From positions 27,525,341 through 27,589,340 of the forward strand of contig NW_019211456.1 of NCBI RefSeq assembly GCF_002443255.2: a stretch of DNA of 64,000 nt, read 5' to 3'. This DNA is from Varroa destructor. Lineage: Eukaryota; Arthropoda; Arachnida; Mesostigmata; Varroidae. The notes under the pieces were generated by a model, which searched no databases, had not been told where the DNA came from, and worked only from the letters and a program-made list of their open reading frames with translations. Below, piece by piece: positions 49,600 to 62,672 of this stretch. The position numbers were made by a program, and so were the translations under genes. How positions within the stretch are numbered: position 1 is the stretch's first letter; each line of letters begins with the position of its first letter.

Positions 49600-51240
49600 T
49601 CGCGTTCGGGTATACCCTGAATTGGAACTTATACGGATTGCCTGTACAGTGCGTTTGAGGCTCACTTCATTCTGCCGTCGATTGCAGCGACCTTTCAGTT
49701 GACGATTGTACGACTGATGATAAAATCGAATCGACGGCTCCGTTGACCCCTAGCACGTAGGTCACACTAACCTAAAGTCGCCGGCAAATTCAGCTACTGG
49801 TTAAACCGCGGTTGCTGCCGTTGTTACATTTGTGATTTGTGCTACTATCTCTCGTTTGACCTGTATCACCGCAACTTTTTTATATCTTTGGAAATGTGAA
49901 GGTTCAAATTGCCATACACGTAACGAACGAGGGCCCACATGAATGCATGCGGATTCTCACTTTCTCGCTCGTTTACTCTCTCACTCACTCAGTTACGCGA
50001 GTTGTTCTTCACTCAGCGCGTTTCCTCTATCGTTCATTACAAGAGAGACAGCTGAAAATACCTTTTTATCAGGTCGATAGTAGCTTTCAACGCAACTCAG
50101 TAATTTTATCACTGCTTCCAGCGCCGCATGCCGAGACGCTAACAGCCAGTTCCTGTTTTCATTGGTGTATCTGTTTGTCTGCTATATTGTACAGCCGCAG
50201 ACAGATTAAAACTGCACTTCCCACAGATGCCGCTAGAGGTGGCTGCTGCTGCTGCTGCTGCTGCTATTGCTAGAACTTGCGAACGTCGTTCAATGCTTGT
50301 GCATGCTAGGACTGCAATGGCACGATCAGCTCACCACCAACATCGCCGGCCATATCATCATAAGCGGGTGACTAGACGTGTTAGTCAGACAATCGCCTAA
50401 CGCCTAGTTGGCCCTGACTAGCGAAACAAGACATGGCGCCACGATATTTTCATCTCGCCAGCCAGTTGCCAGCCAGATCGACCGAAATCGCCTCTCCACT
50501 TCGAACGGCAACGTCGCACGCTTGAATGATAAAGGAAAAAATCAGACTGGAAAATGGAAAATAGCCAACGGTATCTCCAGTCAGATTTTGCGTGAAACGA
50601 CGGCAGCAATAATAATCATAATAAGGCAAGATGGAAAACCGAAAAGAATACAAAGCGCACTCGTCGACGCCGCGTCGCCTGTGATAGCGGCAACGTTGAA
50701 TAGTTAACGGGGCAGTCGGTTTGTGCGGTGATACGACTTTCAGACAGAAGTTCTTTTGGTTTATTGACATCTTTGTTGCGGGCCAGGCAGAACATGGCTT
50801 CCGAACCGAGGGTGATGTACATTAAATGTCTGTCTATTCAACGTAGGGACCAAGTATCGCTGTAGAAAAAGAGCACTTCCAAGCAGTTGAACAACAGCGA
50901 GACGGAATAATTTGTAGTAAAGGTATGAGATATACAGAAAAAAAAGAAAGCTACTGAAATGTAATAGAAAAAAAACAAGCACTCACGGCATAATATTGTT
51001 GTATGCGGCCGAATATATGACGTCGTAGTAATACAATTCATCCAAGCTATCGGTGTTTCAGTAGTTGTATTTGTAGCGGAAAAGTAAATTGGCTATATGA
51101 GTCGATGATGGGGTGTGGGGATAACTGCTAGGTGGCTGGAGCACAGATGAGCATCTCGAAATGTGCGACTTGGAGGCAACGCTGGTCACAATGTTACAAA
51201 AGTACAACTAGCTAACCGAGTTGATACAGTTACGCGGGTT
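49600..51240. promoter_or_regulatory. G/C-richer segment, possible promoter or first exons
   Basis: This segment is richer in G/C and CpG than its surroundings and includes a CT/CACT-rich stretch (49,955-50,000) and a GCT trinucleotide run. On the minus strand a strong acceptor (CTTTTTCTACAG) before 50,859 is followed 37 bases later by an ATG at 50,822 whose frame (MYITLGSEAMFCLARNKD) stays open to 50,616. Another minus frame at 51,545-51,267 is also protein-like. A gene start probably lies here, but neither its strand nor its product can be settled. Confidence 0.3.
50242..50265. repeat. (GCT)8 trinucleotide repeat
   Basis: Eight uninterrupted GCT units within a G/C-rich segment. No supported reading frame runs through it. 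Confidence 0.9.
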
Positions 51241-54200
51241 GTTATAAAACCCGTAGACAGAAATTGTTACCGGAATGGAATGGTACGGGACAAGTGATCA
51301 AGTTGGTCTTGCCAAGTACTCGTCTGTTCAGATGACAACAATATCCAAATAAAAACAAATCGTCCACTATGACCAATACTGCTGTGAAAGAAAGGCACAG
51401 CAGGGCCTTCGGAGAATGACGTGTTGCTTCCACCAGTATCTATGTACGCGAGGGACACCCATGATGCGTTAGATGAGTGAACCGCTGATTTTGGGAGTAA
51501 ATGGCATCTAGTCCTGAACGAGTCAGATGAGAGGTAGATGCACAAAGCGATGCTATCAAATTTTAGATACCTTAAATAGAATCAAAAATAACATTGATTA
51601 CAGTAAACTACATACTTTTGATGTACGATGATACAACTTATTAACTGACAATTGTTTGTTACAATATAATATCTGGCTATTGGAAACATTTGCAACGGAT
51701 ATGATAATTATTAATGTTGCAACACATACATTCATTAAAAAGTAGGTCCGATTTGAACTATGAAAAGCCTGCCACGTAGGAGTAACAGCGCCGTCTGTGA
51801 ACTAGGTAACATTTCAGCAGCCAACGGCCACAATGCTGGGACTGTTATTATACAACTATTATTTTGAGCTATTATAAAACCTTTTAAAATAAGAAACGGC
51901 AAGCTCATATCGAAGCAACAAAATTAGAAACATGTTAATTAAACATCATTTTTGTAAAACACACGGTCCAAATTCGAGGTAAATCCGTAATCTTTGAGAG
52001 AGGGATATTATAGGGATAGAGAGGGATTATCCAAATTAATTATTTTGCAGCTGGTCAATTCATATCACAAAGTGTTATCAAGTGCAGCTTTTGACATATA
52101 GTAAAAATAACCTAACCTTTTTTGGGGTATCTTCATTCTAAAAATTCTGTGTCCTTAAACCCCAACATATATATATATTTTTAGCAGTTTGTATATTTAT
52201 TATAATAAATTATAAAATAGATCCTATTCTATAGCTATCAGATTTACTTGCGCATTGGCACTATCATCAGCTGCGACTTGAAGCCTTATTTTTTGTCGTT
52301 TCAATCCAGGGGCACATTTATGATTAAAGGCAAGCGGGAACTTGTATAATGTTTTATTACATCAATGTAAGCATAAAGGATCACGAAAATGTCTATTTCA
52401 TGCCGCTAAATCTTAGTTCAGTGCTGCTGATCGAAAACGAGAAAGCCACAAACGCCTGCCGAAATGTGAGAATGCAGCATATAAGAACGAGGTTTTGAAA
52501 AGTAAACACTCGTATCTATTGCAGCTTTTATTTACTACTGAAGTAGAGATATACATAACACAATTATTGGTGCATAGGTGAAATATGAGTGCAAAACTAC
52601 ACCCATTTGAAATAATTACCTTTGTCCTTTAGATTTTCGTATCTGCTTTCTGCATACATGTAGCGAATAGCGACTGCCAAGAAAGAATTATCTGAGCAAA
52701 GTTCAGATTAAATAGGCAGATACGCTACGACTGCGTAGCGTACGTTCTACACTAGATGAAACCGTGGAGACAGTTTTGTTGCATTACGCTACCATCCCTC
52801 AAGCTAAGTTCAGTGGTCGTGTTTGCCCAAACCGGCAGGCCATCCCTGGTGCTTCAAAATACACGTCTAGGCCCTGTTCTGCATGCGGTCTTCGTATAAT
52901 ATCTACGTGTGCGACTCCCACAATTAGGAGTTATATACGAGGATAATTCGCGATATTACAAACACATTGGAAGTTCGGAAATCCACGGACCACTTTTTTT
53001 TACTTGGCGTGAGGCACATCGCGCAGAGATACTAGACCTGAAATGTACTATCCTAACAAGGCATGCAACTTAGGTTAGCAGGCTACCTAAGAAGTTGCCT
53101 AGAAACATCTGAGAGTTACGTTTAACAGGCAGATAAGATTCTGATGTCGCGTCGCATACGGAACTAAAACTGTCTCCCACATCATTAACTCAATTCTCAG
53201 GGTTTTTTTCAGGGCAAGATATGCACAACAACTTCAGATCATATGATTCGTTGGTTTCACCCCAACTGACATATTGTGCCCCTATGTGAATGCCCTACGA
53301 TATAAGAAAAAACATAACCTTGCTTCAACGTGTACAGGATAGATTTGTGAAATATGTTTCTGGATGATGCCACATTTCCTGAGACCAAGACATGCTCCCT
53401 AATGCTGCTAAGGTTAGTTAATATCTCCTTCGAAATGACATACTTAAAAACAGTTTGAAGAAACACTCCTAGAACTGACTTTTTGCTTCAGCCATCGGAA
53501 GTGGCAGACGCCAATATTGTACATCATACTTTTGTTTAGCGCATGGCCCGTTATGTACGCTAACAAGGTTACCGCGATTTTAGCCTCTTTTTAAAATACG
53601 TTTTAATATAATCAAAAACACTGTGAAGGCCCGTTTTAGAACATTCAATATCGCTTGGATACTGTAGAGTACAGACATTTTCACAAAGAGACAACTTAAA
53701 ACAACCTTCAGAAATAAAAAATATAATGTGATTTAATGTAAAAAATTAACGTCGTAGGCATTTAGATCTCTTAGGTCTCTGTAAAGACTAGCATATATCT
53801 AGCTATTTACATTGGATATAGGTAATTATTGTGGGCGATAATAATTGCAATGGAGAGCACTTGTTTTTGGCAGTAGTGGATATTTCTCATTCCTTTAAAA
53901 ACGTTACGAAGGATCCATTATAAACGCAGGCTAAGCATTGCTTATCGAATTATCAACACAAGTATTTATGTCTATGCTTGTTCATATTCGTTAGACTAAG
54001 AAAAACGTGCCAAGTGGCGACCGCTTCGCTATAACTTACGTAATTGTCTCTTAGTTTTAGAATGTCTCAGTAAAATTAAAGAAGATTAGGACGCACTTAT
54101 GTTTAAGTCTAATGGATAGTTTCCTTGCTAGATTAAAAAATCATAAAGGATTTTTAAAGCGCTTTCACGCTCTATGAGCAACGTAAGCCTTTAGTGTTTG

Positions 54201-54547
54201 TATACGCTGGTTAAAAAAGTTAAGTGGGGCGTTCGTAATGTGCACCATTAGTCTTTCATTATTCGATTAATCTTATGCAAGAGGAATGTTAAACGACAGA
54301 ATCGATGGTGCTTGTTTTGTTAAAATATTTTGTGCATTTAGTCCAATGCCTAAATGCAATCCTGAATTGCTGGTAGCTCCAACTGACGATGTACATCAAT
54401 AAACAAACGTTGAGTCGTCTGCAACTGGGTCAACCCATTCGCCGAGCACGAGTCTGTGCGCACACTGGTAATATTGGTTTCGACGAACGCTAACACCGAT
54501 GTGTCTGGCTGATTGTTTTAACACACGAATTTAATTATCAAAGCATA
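51241..54547. other. AT-rich stretch, upstream of PTCD3
   Basis: No gene recognised. Short imperfect GAGAGGGAT repeats occur near 51,998-52,030. The last few hundred bases before 54,548 should hold the PTCD3 promoter but show no clear G/C-rich segment. Confidence 0.4.
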
Positions 54548-57500
54548 ATGAACCGTGTGCTTACCCTCGGACTTAAGTGAGTGTCAAATATCGGCGAATG
54601 CGAAAGTTTGGTTCGCGCGCGAAAGTTGATTGTTAGAGGTTGAAGAGTATCTAGATGCGCGTATTTGTAGAAGCTTCTGTTCGAAGAGGTCTAGAAAGGA
54701 AAATCATTGAGTTTAATCCAGACAGAAGACGATTATATCTATTTCGCGTAGCTAAATATTAAACCACATTGCAAAGTTTATGTCCCAAATATGACCCACT
54801 GTTTTGAATGTGATGTGCTCTAGTAGTGAATCCAGTCTAGTCTTTATGGTTTTTTTTTATGGGTGTATGTGCTTTCGTTGTGCATTATAGCAGTGTTCCC
54901 CGTCGAGGCCTTTCGCAGTTGGTTTCCACTCACAAAACATCGAGCCCTGAGGTTCAAATCGAGATTCCCAAAAGAATCCAGCGGTAAGTAAAACATTTCT
55001 AAACTTCTGTCACTTTCGAAGGTCGACGCAGTAGGCTGGGACAATGTGCGTGTACCACTAAATCAAGACTAGTAACAGTATGTTCAGAAAACTGATTCCA
55101 TGTAGTTTGAATAAATGTATTTATATGCGTGTTTTACATTGCATCCTACGCAAGGGAAACTTTCTAGGAAGTTTGACGTAATTAAACATATCTTTTCATG
55201 TATGTTGTCCGCATAATTTATAGTGTTGCTGTTCTTTATTCACTTTAGTTATTCATTTCGGCATACGCGTTTCCACTAAATACAAATAAGACGAAAAGCT
55301 ATCGTCATTTTCGACGCCATTCAAATCGTTCTAATCCCTTCGCCCGCGGCTTGACAATGACCACCGACCGCTACCCGAATGGGTGACAATCTACTAGTTA
55401 CGGGGGTATTGTAATCAATTATAAAACAGCAATGAAGTGCTTAACGGGACCGTACGCCGAAATATAAAACAAGAAAAACTAACAATTAAAAAGATTCCGT
55501 TTGCTTTCTCCCAAACGTCATCCGCTTATAGGGGGCCGACAGACATTCTCCGAGCCCTGTCTTCAACACTGAAACCCGATTATACCGCCCCACATTATCG
55601 ATACCATGATGACCCGTTCCTGATCCCACACTCATCCATGAACAAACGGTCTTTTTCTTTAGCCAAGGAGAGCGGGCGAAAGGCAGCACGGTACTTTTTG
55701 CAAAAATATCCCGAATCGTTCAAGTATGATCCAGCAGACCCCAAGGTGAGAATATTTACATATCTGTGTATAATAAATAATAAAAGATTAAATTGAAGAA
55801 AAATGAGTCGATACAGTTACCTACGAATTTTAAAAAATATATAATTTTTCGTTTTAGAATGCCCTCTACTGATATTAATGCGTCTCACGACTACAACTGC
55901 TTATTTTTGTATATGTGTAAACGAACGATTCAGATAGCAGCATTCAACCCTCCTGAGAAAAAGTTTATTGAAGAAAATGATTATACCGAAGAGGACCTGC
56001 TCTATTTTATAAATAATGTTCGAGTCATTGATGCTCAGTCAGTATTCAACAGTATTCATACAAAAGGTTAGTGTGTGTCAAGACAATGTTCGATAATGAC
56101 AGTATCTTGTAATTACGTTTGAATTTAATTAGCCATCACTCGCGCCAGCTTAGACGACAGGTACATCTGAATAGACTTTTCTGAGTATGTTTTCTTGCTG
56201 TCATGTACGTGTTACTCACCTATATACGTTTTTTTATGACCATAATCAATATTTTAGTTCGTCTCTGTGTGAATCTATTTATTATATTGTATCTTAATAT
56301 TCTCCGAGTAATATCATGGCTCTTTTTTATTCAAAACTATTGGCCGCGAAGTCAGATATTTCTGAATATAAAAATTACGTATGCCTTTGAAACAGCGATA
56401 CAATAGCACGCATTCCCCAACATGTGCAGCATGCTAAGCACTCTGAAAGTAGCGACTCCTAATATCAGTTATACTATATTGTAGCTTATTGTTGTATTCA
56501 AGATCAATAGAAACGACATAATAACATGCAATATGCGTGTCTTGGCTGCATATTTAGGTGTGGAGGTCTCCCAAAAAACAATTCTATTACTACTACAGCT
56601 GATGTCCTTCTACAATTGTAGGGAAGCTGAAACCATAAACTACCTTGAAGAACTATATTTCAGTCACAAAGAGTTGTTACCTAAGAAAACATGGACAGAT
56701 GGAAATCTGGCAGAACTACTATTCGAAATGCTTGAGGACAAGGACACAGTGGCTTATTCTGCGTATATCTATGGCCTGGCAAAGGTGGTCTTTTTAACCA
56801 TGTTTTTTTGCGCAATTTTTCATATCCTGTCTTTTTGTTTCCGAACCAAACTAAATTTCCAGTCAAAAATTCTAATTTGCCTCATAGTTGTATTTTTCGA
56901 ATTCGAATGTTAATTTACGTATGCGTTCTTGCTTTTTAGCATATTCACGTGGAAAAAGCATTTGCTATGTACGAGGAGATGCGGTTGAAGGAGCTCGTGC
57001 CCTCGCTACATGCTTATAATGGTTTAATACACTCTGTGCAGTATATGGCGGAAGGTGCTGACCACCGATGGAAGCTAGTTACGAAATTGTTACATGATAT
57101 GCAGGCTAATGGAGTGCAGCCAAATTTAATAACGTTCAATAATGTGCTGGAGCTCTGTTCCAGGTAAGTTTTTTCGAACTTTGCGGAGGGAGTAGTGATA
57201 AGCGTTTATTTATTCATAACACGCATCATTATTAGTCTAGTCTTTTATTCATCCTTCTTGCTATGTTTGGTTTTGGTTTATCTAAAAACAATCATTTTAG
57301 CTTTAAAACGGTGTCCTTGACAGTTAATTTAATCAGCCGTCCCCTGACCTAACGCTAATAACCATCGATTCGATAAATATATATTTTCAGGCTTGGTAAT
57401 GCGCGTATGGGGAAAAATTATGCTTTGAAGACGCTTGCCGAGATGCGCAAACTCGGTATTGAACCGAGCCTTGCGACCTACATGTATGTTCTACGTTCTT

Positions 57501-59828
57501 TCTGCAAGACCAAGGGACCAATTAGCACCATCCTTAGAGAAATTATCGAACTTCTTGATGAAAAGGTTCTTGTTCCTCAAGAGGCACGCGATTTCGATTT
57601 TTTCCTGTGGGCGATGATCGTATGCAACGAGCATCTTTTCAACAAGGACGTTGCTTACAAGGTCGGTGCCTTTGCTATACATAATACACTGTACAGTTCA
57701 GCGGCTCACCCAATGAAACTATAAATTGAATGTACCTGTTAAGCGTCTATAAATTGATTGTTTATCAATAATACCAAGTTCTTGTGTTATTTTCGTCCTC
57801 GATGATCTTTGCAGGTGAACGAACTCCTAGAGAAAAACCCCGATCTGCTTGGTAGCTCCGCGCGTCACTCGAAATATTACTATCATTTTTTCAAGTTATT
57901 GGCAGAGACTGAAGACATTGATGGATATATGTTGGTTTACAATAAGTATGTGCCAAACACTTACATACCGGAAACAAGCATTTACATTGAAACTCTGCAG
58001 GCGATTGATCTAAATGATGCGTTTCGCTACTTGCCTCAGGTGTGGTCAGGTGGGTACACTTCCTCTATGAAAAAATAAATTTTTCTACACAATTAGTGGT
58101 TACAGAAGCAATCAACACGAATACTCACTTTAGCTGCAATTAGTATACATAATTCCAAAGAATTGTTAAGACATTTAAGAACAATGCCTTTCAAATGAGA
58201 AAAACAATCTGCTTTAAAACAAGATCGCGCAAGTTAGTCGAATATATTTAAAACAGAAGACAAAAAAGATTACGCGAGGGTTTCTACATGCATTTATCAA
58301 TAAGTTCTGGTTACTTCACTCGGTATAATATAGTATGCCATCTTCATATCTTACTTGCGGAAAAAGCGCAAACCGTGCGAAGCACACATCAAACCATTCC
58401 TTTTTTACCGTCACGTTTATTAAATGCACGATAACTGTGAAAGCATTGAAACGCTAGGTTAATTTGTTTGTGTCTATTTACCATCTCATTGGATACCTCT
58501 AAATATTTGCCGTTTTTATTGAATTTCGAATGCATAATAGATATTGTCACATCGATGATCCATGAGCGAAACAGTGCTATCCCTGGGTCTGTGCTCAGTC
58601 TTACGGCTAGGTTCCAATCATCTGGAACTCCCGAAGATGACAAACTGCACCAACAAATTATCGAGATTGCCAGGCATACAAGAGATCGCTGGAATGCGAG
58701 CCGACAGCGATCCGTGAACACATTTCATGTGCCAATAATGATGAATGCTAAGGTAGGTCCCAGTTAAGTATAAGAAAAAATATGAGTCTATATTTAGCAG
58801 ACTAGTTAGCTTGGTAGTTTGGGCTAACAACGTAACCGATGGGCTAGGCAATAAGTGACAAATTGTAGGCGAAGAAATAGGTGATAGTAAAATAGGTATT
58901 GTATCATTATTAGTGATAGAAAAGGAGAAAAAAATGAATTTGCAAGCATATATTTATCATAGCTCACGAGAAAATTTCTGTACTGCTAGCGTGTTTTAAG
59001 GTAACATTTGTTTACTTATCTAACTCTTTCACTTATTACGGTCACAGGATATAGGAAATATGATCCAAACATTTATTAACGGTAGTAGACTGGACGAAGC
59101 TTGGATATCAGTGCAACATCTTATTGAACGGCAACACGAAATTGTGGGCTTTTCCGAGGCAAGCCCACTTCTCAATTTCGTTCAGCGCGCTTGTCACGCT
59201 GGAGAGTTCAACCAGGCTTTGGTATGGGTCTTCTGTTTACACTAACTTTTAGCGTTAATTAGCGTTATTTAGTACTGCCGAATTACTTGCGAATTTTCTT
59301 TAAAGCAGAAGAATCTAATATATCCACATAAACGTTTTGCTAATGAGAGTTTTTGAGAATACGATGTGCATCGGTATTTTCCTCCAGTATTTTATGATGA
59401 TCGATATGCTGCGAACCGTTATTTCTCAAAATATTCTACATCATTTATCGTCTTTTAAAATTTAATTTCAACACGATGGTAGGCACCCATGGTAATGTTT
59501 CCTTATTAGCGTCGTATATGACGTAATATCAAGAATATTCCGATGTGTGACACACGTTGTTTATCCTTGTAAACTTTTCTACTCGTTGGAGCCGTTCTAA
59601 AGCATATTGTTTTGGAAATTTATTAGGTCATAAAAAGCTACTAATAACCAAAATATCCATGTGTACTTCATGTTACAGTATTGCGCGAAGTACTGCGCAG
59701 AAATCGGCCACATTAGCGTGCCAGACTGGATGAAACAACAAGCGGAAAGATATGCGTTTGATCAAAAGATTCTTGAGGAACTTGATCACCTAACGGCGAA
59801 ATCATCTACAGCGGAGGCGAAAAAATAA
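54548..59828 (+). CDS. PTCD3: mitochondrial PPR protein PTCD3 (small ribosomal subunit mS39)
   Basis: Eleven exons join in phase: 54,548-54,576, 54,891-54,983, 55,532-55,745, 55,934-56,066, 56,558-56,784, 56,940-57,163, 57,391-57,661, 57,815-58,049, 58,541-58,752, 59,048-59,221 and 59,679-59,828 (1,962 bases, 653 residues; animal orthologues are slightly longer). PTCD3 is the pentatricopeptide subunit of the mitochondrial small ribosomal subunit and is needed for mitochondrial translation. Exons 1-2 give a basic, Ser/Leu-rich presequence (MNRVLTLGL, VPRRGLSQL), then the family segments IPKRIQRGPTDIL and YHDDPFLIP. Helical PPR-type repeats run from about residue 218 to 340, with the typical motifs VQPNLITFN and IEPSLATY. 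The C-terminus is Lys/Glu-rich. The start is chosen because the 29-base first exon ends in AA|GTGAGT and its phase matches the next acceptor; an in-frame ATG at 54,859 is a weaker alternative. Confidence 0.93.
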
Positions 59829-59863
59829 ATGATAGCTATCTAGTCAATATTTTACATGTCCGT

Positions 59864-59869
59864 AATAAA
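59864..59869 (+). terminator. polyadenylation signal of PTCD3
   Basis: AATAAA 36 bases after the PTCD3 stop codon, implying a very short 3' UTR. It is the first canonical hexamer downstream. Confidence 0.7.
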
Positions 59870-62110
59870 AGTAAGTTATTTTATAGATAATTTATACGCA
59901 GTAACTCGGTTGGCTGACAACATGTGTTTTTATTTGTGTCTTTGCGCTAGTACATACGAGTTTATGTAGTAGCGTTTCTGGCTGTATTGTATTCGAGGAT
60001 ACACTGAAATATATTTTGTTAGACCGATTATTGAGGTTACACACAATATCATTTTTTGCGTCTACCATGTATGTTGCCGAAAATCAGATGGCCTTTTTAA
60101 CGAAGAACTAGATTACTGTATATAAGTTCCCTGTTTCCGACGTTGTACATAGTAATAAAAAAGATCTTCAACTGACAGATTTGTTCATAAACATATTCAT
60201 ATTTGCAGCTTTTAACATACTTGTGTACCCCAACGTATCATCACACGCAAACCCGCTCACTGTGTTTCCGCGATAAACTCATTACGGCGGAGGCAGAAGG
60301 AATAAGAGCAAAGGTCAGCTATCATTTAATGTCTTTGCACAGAACAAAAGTTCCCTGATGTTTCTAATTTTCCTGACTGCCTGAAATCGTCAGTTAACCT
60401 TGTTGCCATGCCCAGGTGGCTTCCAACGAATCTACGTAGGACAACATGGATAAAAATTTAATTAAGAAAACTTGACAAATGGCACACCGAATGGCTCAAA
60501 AAGTCTTTTCTAATAATCCGTAAAAAATCGACGTAGAAGTCTACGGCTATTTTTGAGAAAAGCGTATTTATCGGTCCATTAGATAAACTCTAATTTTTTT
60601 TTTGGGCTTATGTCTGTACATACTTGTTGAGCTTTTCGTGCCTTTATGTACCTTTAACTTCCTCGCAAAGTTAAATTTGCTAAATTTTTGTGAAGCTGAC
60701 TGGAGTAGCCTGCACGTACAAATATTGCATACTGTATAAAGGGCTTTTTAAAAGATTTGTAAGGGCCTCGAGGTACACTATATTAAAAAGTTATTTGTAA
60801 AATATTTAAAGAACGATTCCTAAGCGATTTAGCCTTCAGTTGTAGCCGTATCGCATTTCCATTGAAGAAACGATATGTGGAGATGTTCCTGGCTAGCTAT
60901 ACAAAAATTTCATCCAGAAAGCGGTACTCGTTTACGCACAGTATATAAGCCGGTGTTTGTATCCAAATAATGACCAGATACCTTATATATGTTCCATTTT
61001 AGCACTTTTTACCATAACTCGCAAGCCCCCTTGAGGCATCCACATGAGATACATATGATTAAATAAAGAAAAATGTAATTAAAGTACGTCCGTTTTACCA
61101 ATAGAAACAGGTATTGCTCAGGAGATCACATTCTAACTTGGGAGAAAGGCTGCCCCTTCAAATTTTTAGTCATTTGCCGTTGTTGAAGGGACAACGATAT
61201 CACTTAATCGTATATCAGAACAGATTTGTCGAAGTTACTAGATGGTACGTTTATATTATGTGTTTATGTTTATATTATGATAAAACTGATGTAATCGCAT
61301 TTTATTCAAGAATGTGCTGTAATAACAAAATCCAGTGGCAAGTCCCACTTTTCTTTGGGAATGAGCGTATTTTTCTTGGATAATACGTTTAATTGAAACC
61401 AACCCATGGTCACAAAGTAACATGAGCAGTAATATTCCTTCAGTTTAGATTTATAAATTATCTATTACAACAATTAAAACAGTGCCGCATAGTTGGTTCT
61501 GCTAGATTAGATCATCGTTCTTTGAATCTTGGAAAACAGCTGTATAGGAACGTATTACATCAAATGCAGTCGCTTAACTTTCGCTGACAATTATTGGTTT
61601 ATAAAGACCCCAAGGCACAATGCTACTTTTAGCGCCACAAGTAAAGAGAAGCTGTTGCAGATGTGAGAAGACGTCGAAAGCGATCTGATTACATTATCGA
61701 CTTAGGGAAAATATCACGAGCCATAAATTTTTGTTACATACCAAACGCTTAAGAACACCGGTGTACACATTAAAACACCGCTGTGCTAGCGTAAAATTGT
61801 AAAAAATAACTTCGGCCGAGACGATTTCGCATACGTTCAGTCGAACGCCATGGTTACCATCATAACGTTGTCAGAAATGATTAATTTTAATAGAAGCAGA
61901 ACTTTTGCTATTAAAACGAAAATACCTCGACGGAAAAACTGTTCAAGAAACAAATTAAAATGAAACGCTCTGGTTTTGTTTAAGTGCATGCTGCAGCAGC
62001 AAATCCCCACAAACATTGACTTGTGCCTCAAACCTGCCTATCATTTCTGACGCTCCAAGCTTAGCTTACCTTAAAACCAGTAAATAAATAAGAGTGTTTT
62101 TTTCAGCGTA
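59870..62110. other. intergenic between convergent PTCD3 and EIF3G
   Basis: AT-rich sequence without a supported gene. A plus-strand frame at 61,114-61,383 starts at TTG after an acceptor-like AAACAG and was not called. Confidence 0.45.
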
Positions 62111-62116
62111 AAGAAC

Positions 62117-62122
62117 TTTATT
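62117..62122 (-). terminator. polyadenylation signal, probably of EIF3G
   Basis: AATAAA on the minus strand, about 550 bases after the EIF3G stop at 62,673. The intervening 3' UTR contains short triplet repeats, including a run of ATC (plus strand) at about 62,351-62,368. Confidence 0.4.
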
Positions 62123-62350
62123 TGTTGTTGTTTATTTTTATTGTTTTTTCTGTATTATTATTGTCGTTCTTCTTGCTATCGGTTGACTTATAGAAGTCTG
62201 TTGACGACGTCGGAAAAACTTAAGATAATATTTAGCGGCTCTATCTCATCACGATTTCCATCGCCGTTCACATCGTTGTTCGTTTTTCCCCTACGCCGTT
62301 TCTTATTTAGTCCTTACCATTTCTATAGAGAGGTGCAATCACTTCACGTT

Positions 62351-62368
62351 ATCATCATCATCATCATC
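62351..62368. repeat. (ATC)6 repeat in the EIF3G 3' UTR
   Basis: Six ATC units on the plus strand (GAT on the transcript strand), within the presumed 3' UTR of EIF3G. Confidence 0.7.
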
Positions 62369-62672
62369 AACTGCTTACCACGTCAATGTGAAACTTGTGC
62401 GCGGCAGTTCTGTTTACTTTTATTGTTGTTATTGATGAAGATCTTCATAAGTCCGAGTCGTCGTGATTGCTTTTCATCCTCGTTAGCTCGATAGTTGGCC
62501 ATTTTACAGTCAGTTTTTTCTGGAGATTGTAATTCCATTTTTTCTAGTAGAAATAGATATCCCTGTATGTTTGAATGTTTGTGTGTGTGTCTTGTGCTTA
62601 TATCGTTTTCTCTGTCCTGTTGTTGTGCTTGTTGTCATTGCTGCTCCTGATAGCTTAATGTAATTGGTTAGC

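Larger units (their letters stand above)
44581..49600. other. AT-rich stretch, no gene recognised
   Basis: It contains the second SINE-like copy and a poly(C) run (listed separately). A plus-strand frame at 46,648-46,863 follows an acceptor-like CATACAG but has no other support. Nothing else was recognised. Confidence 0.4.

Noticed and set aside
55858..55933. Start of PTCD3 exon 4 at the stronger-looking acceptor
   Set aside because: Joining to exon 3 in phase 0 gives an immediate stop. The downstream acceptor restores the frame and the family sequence.
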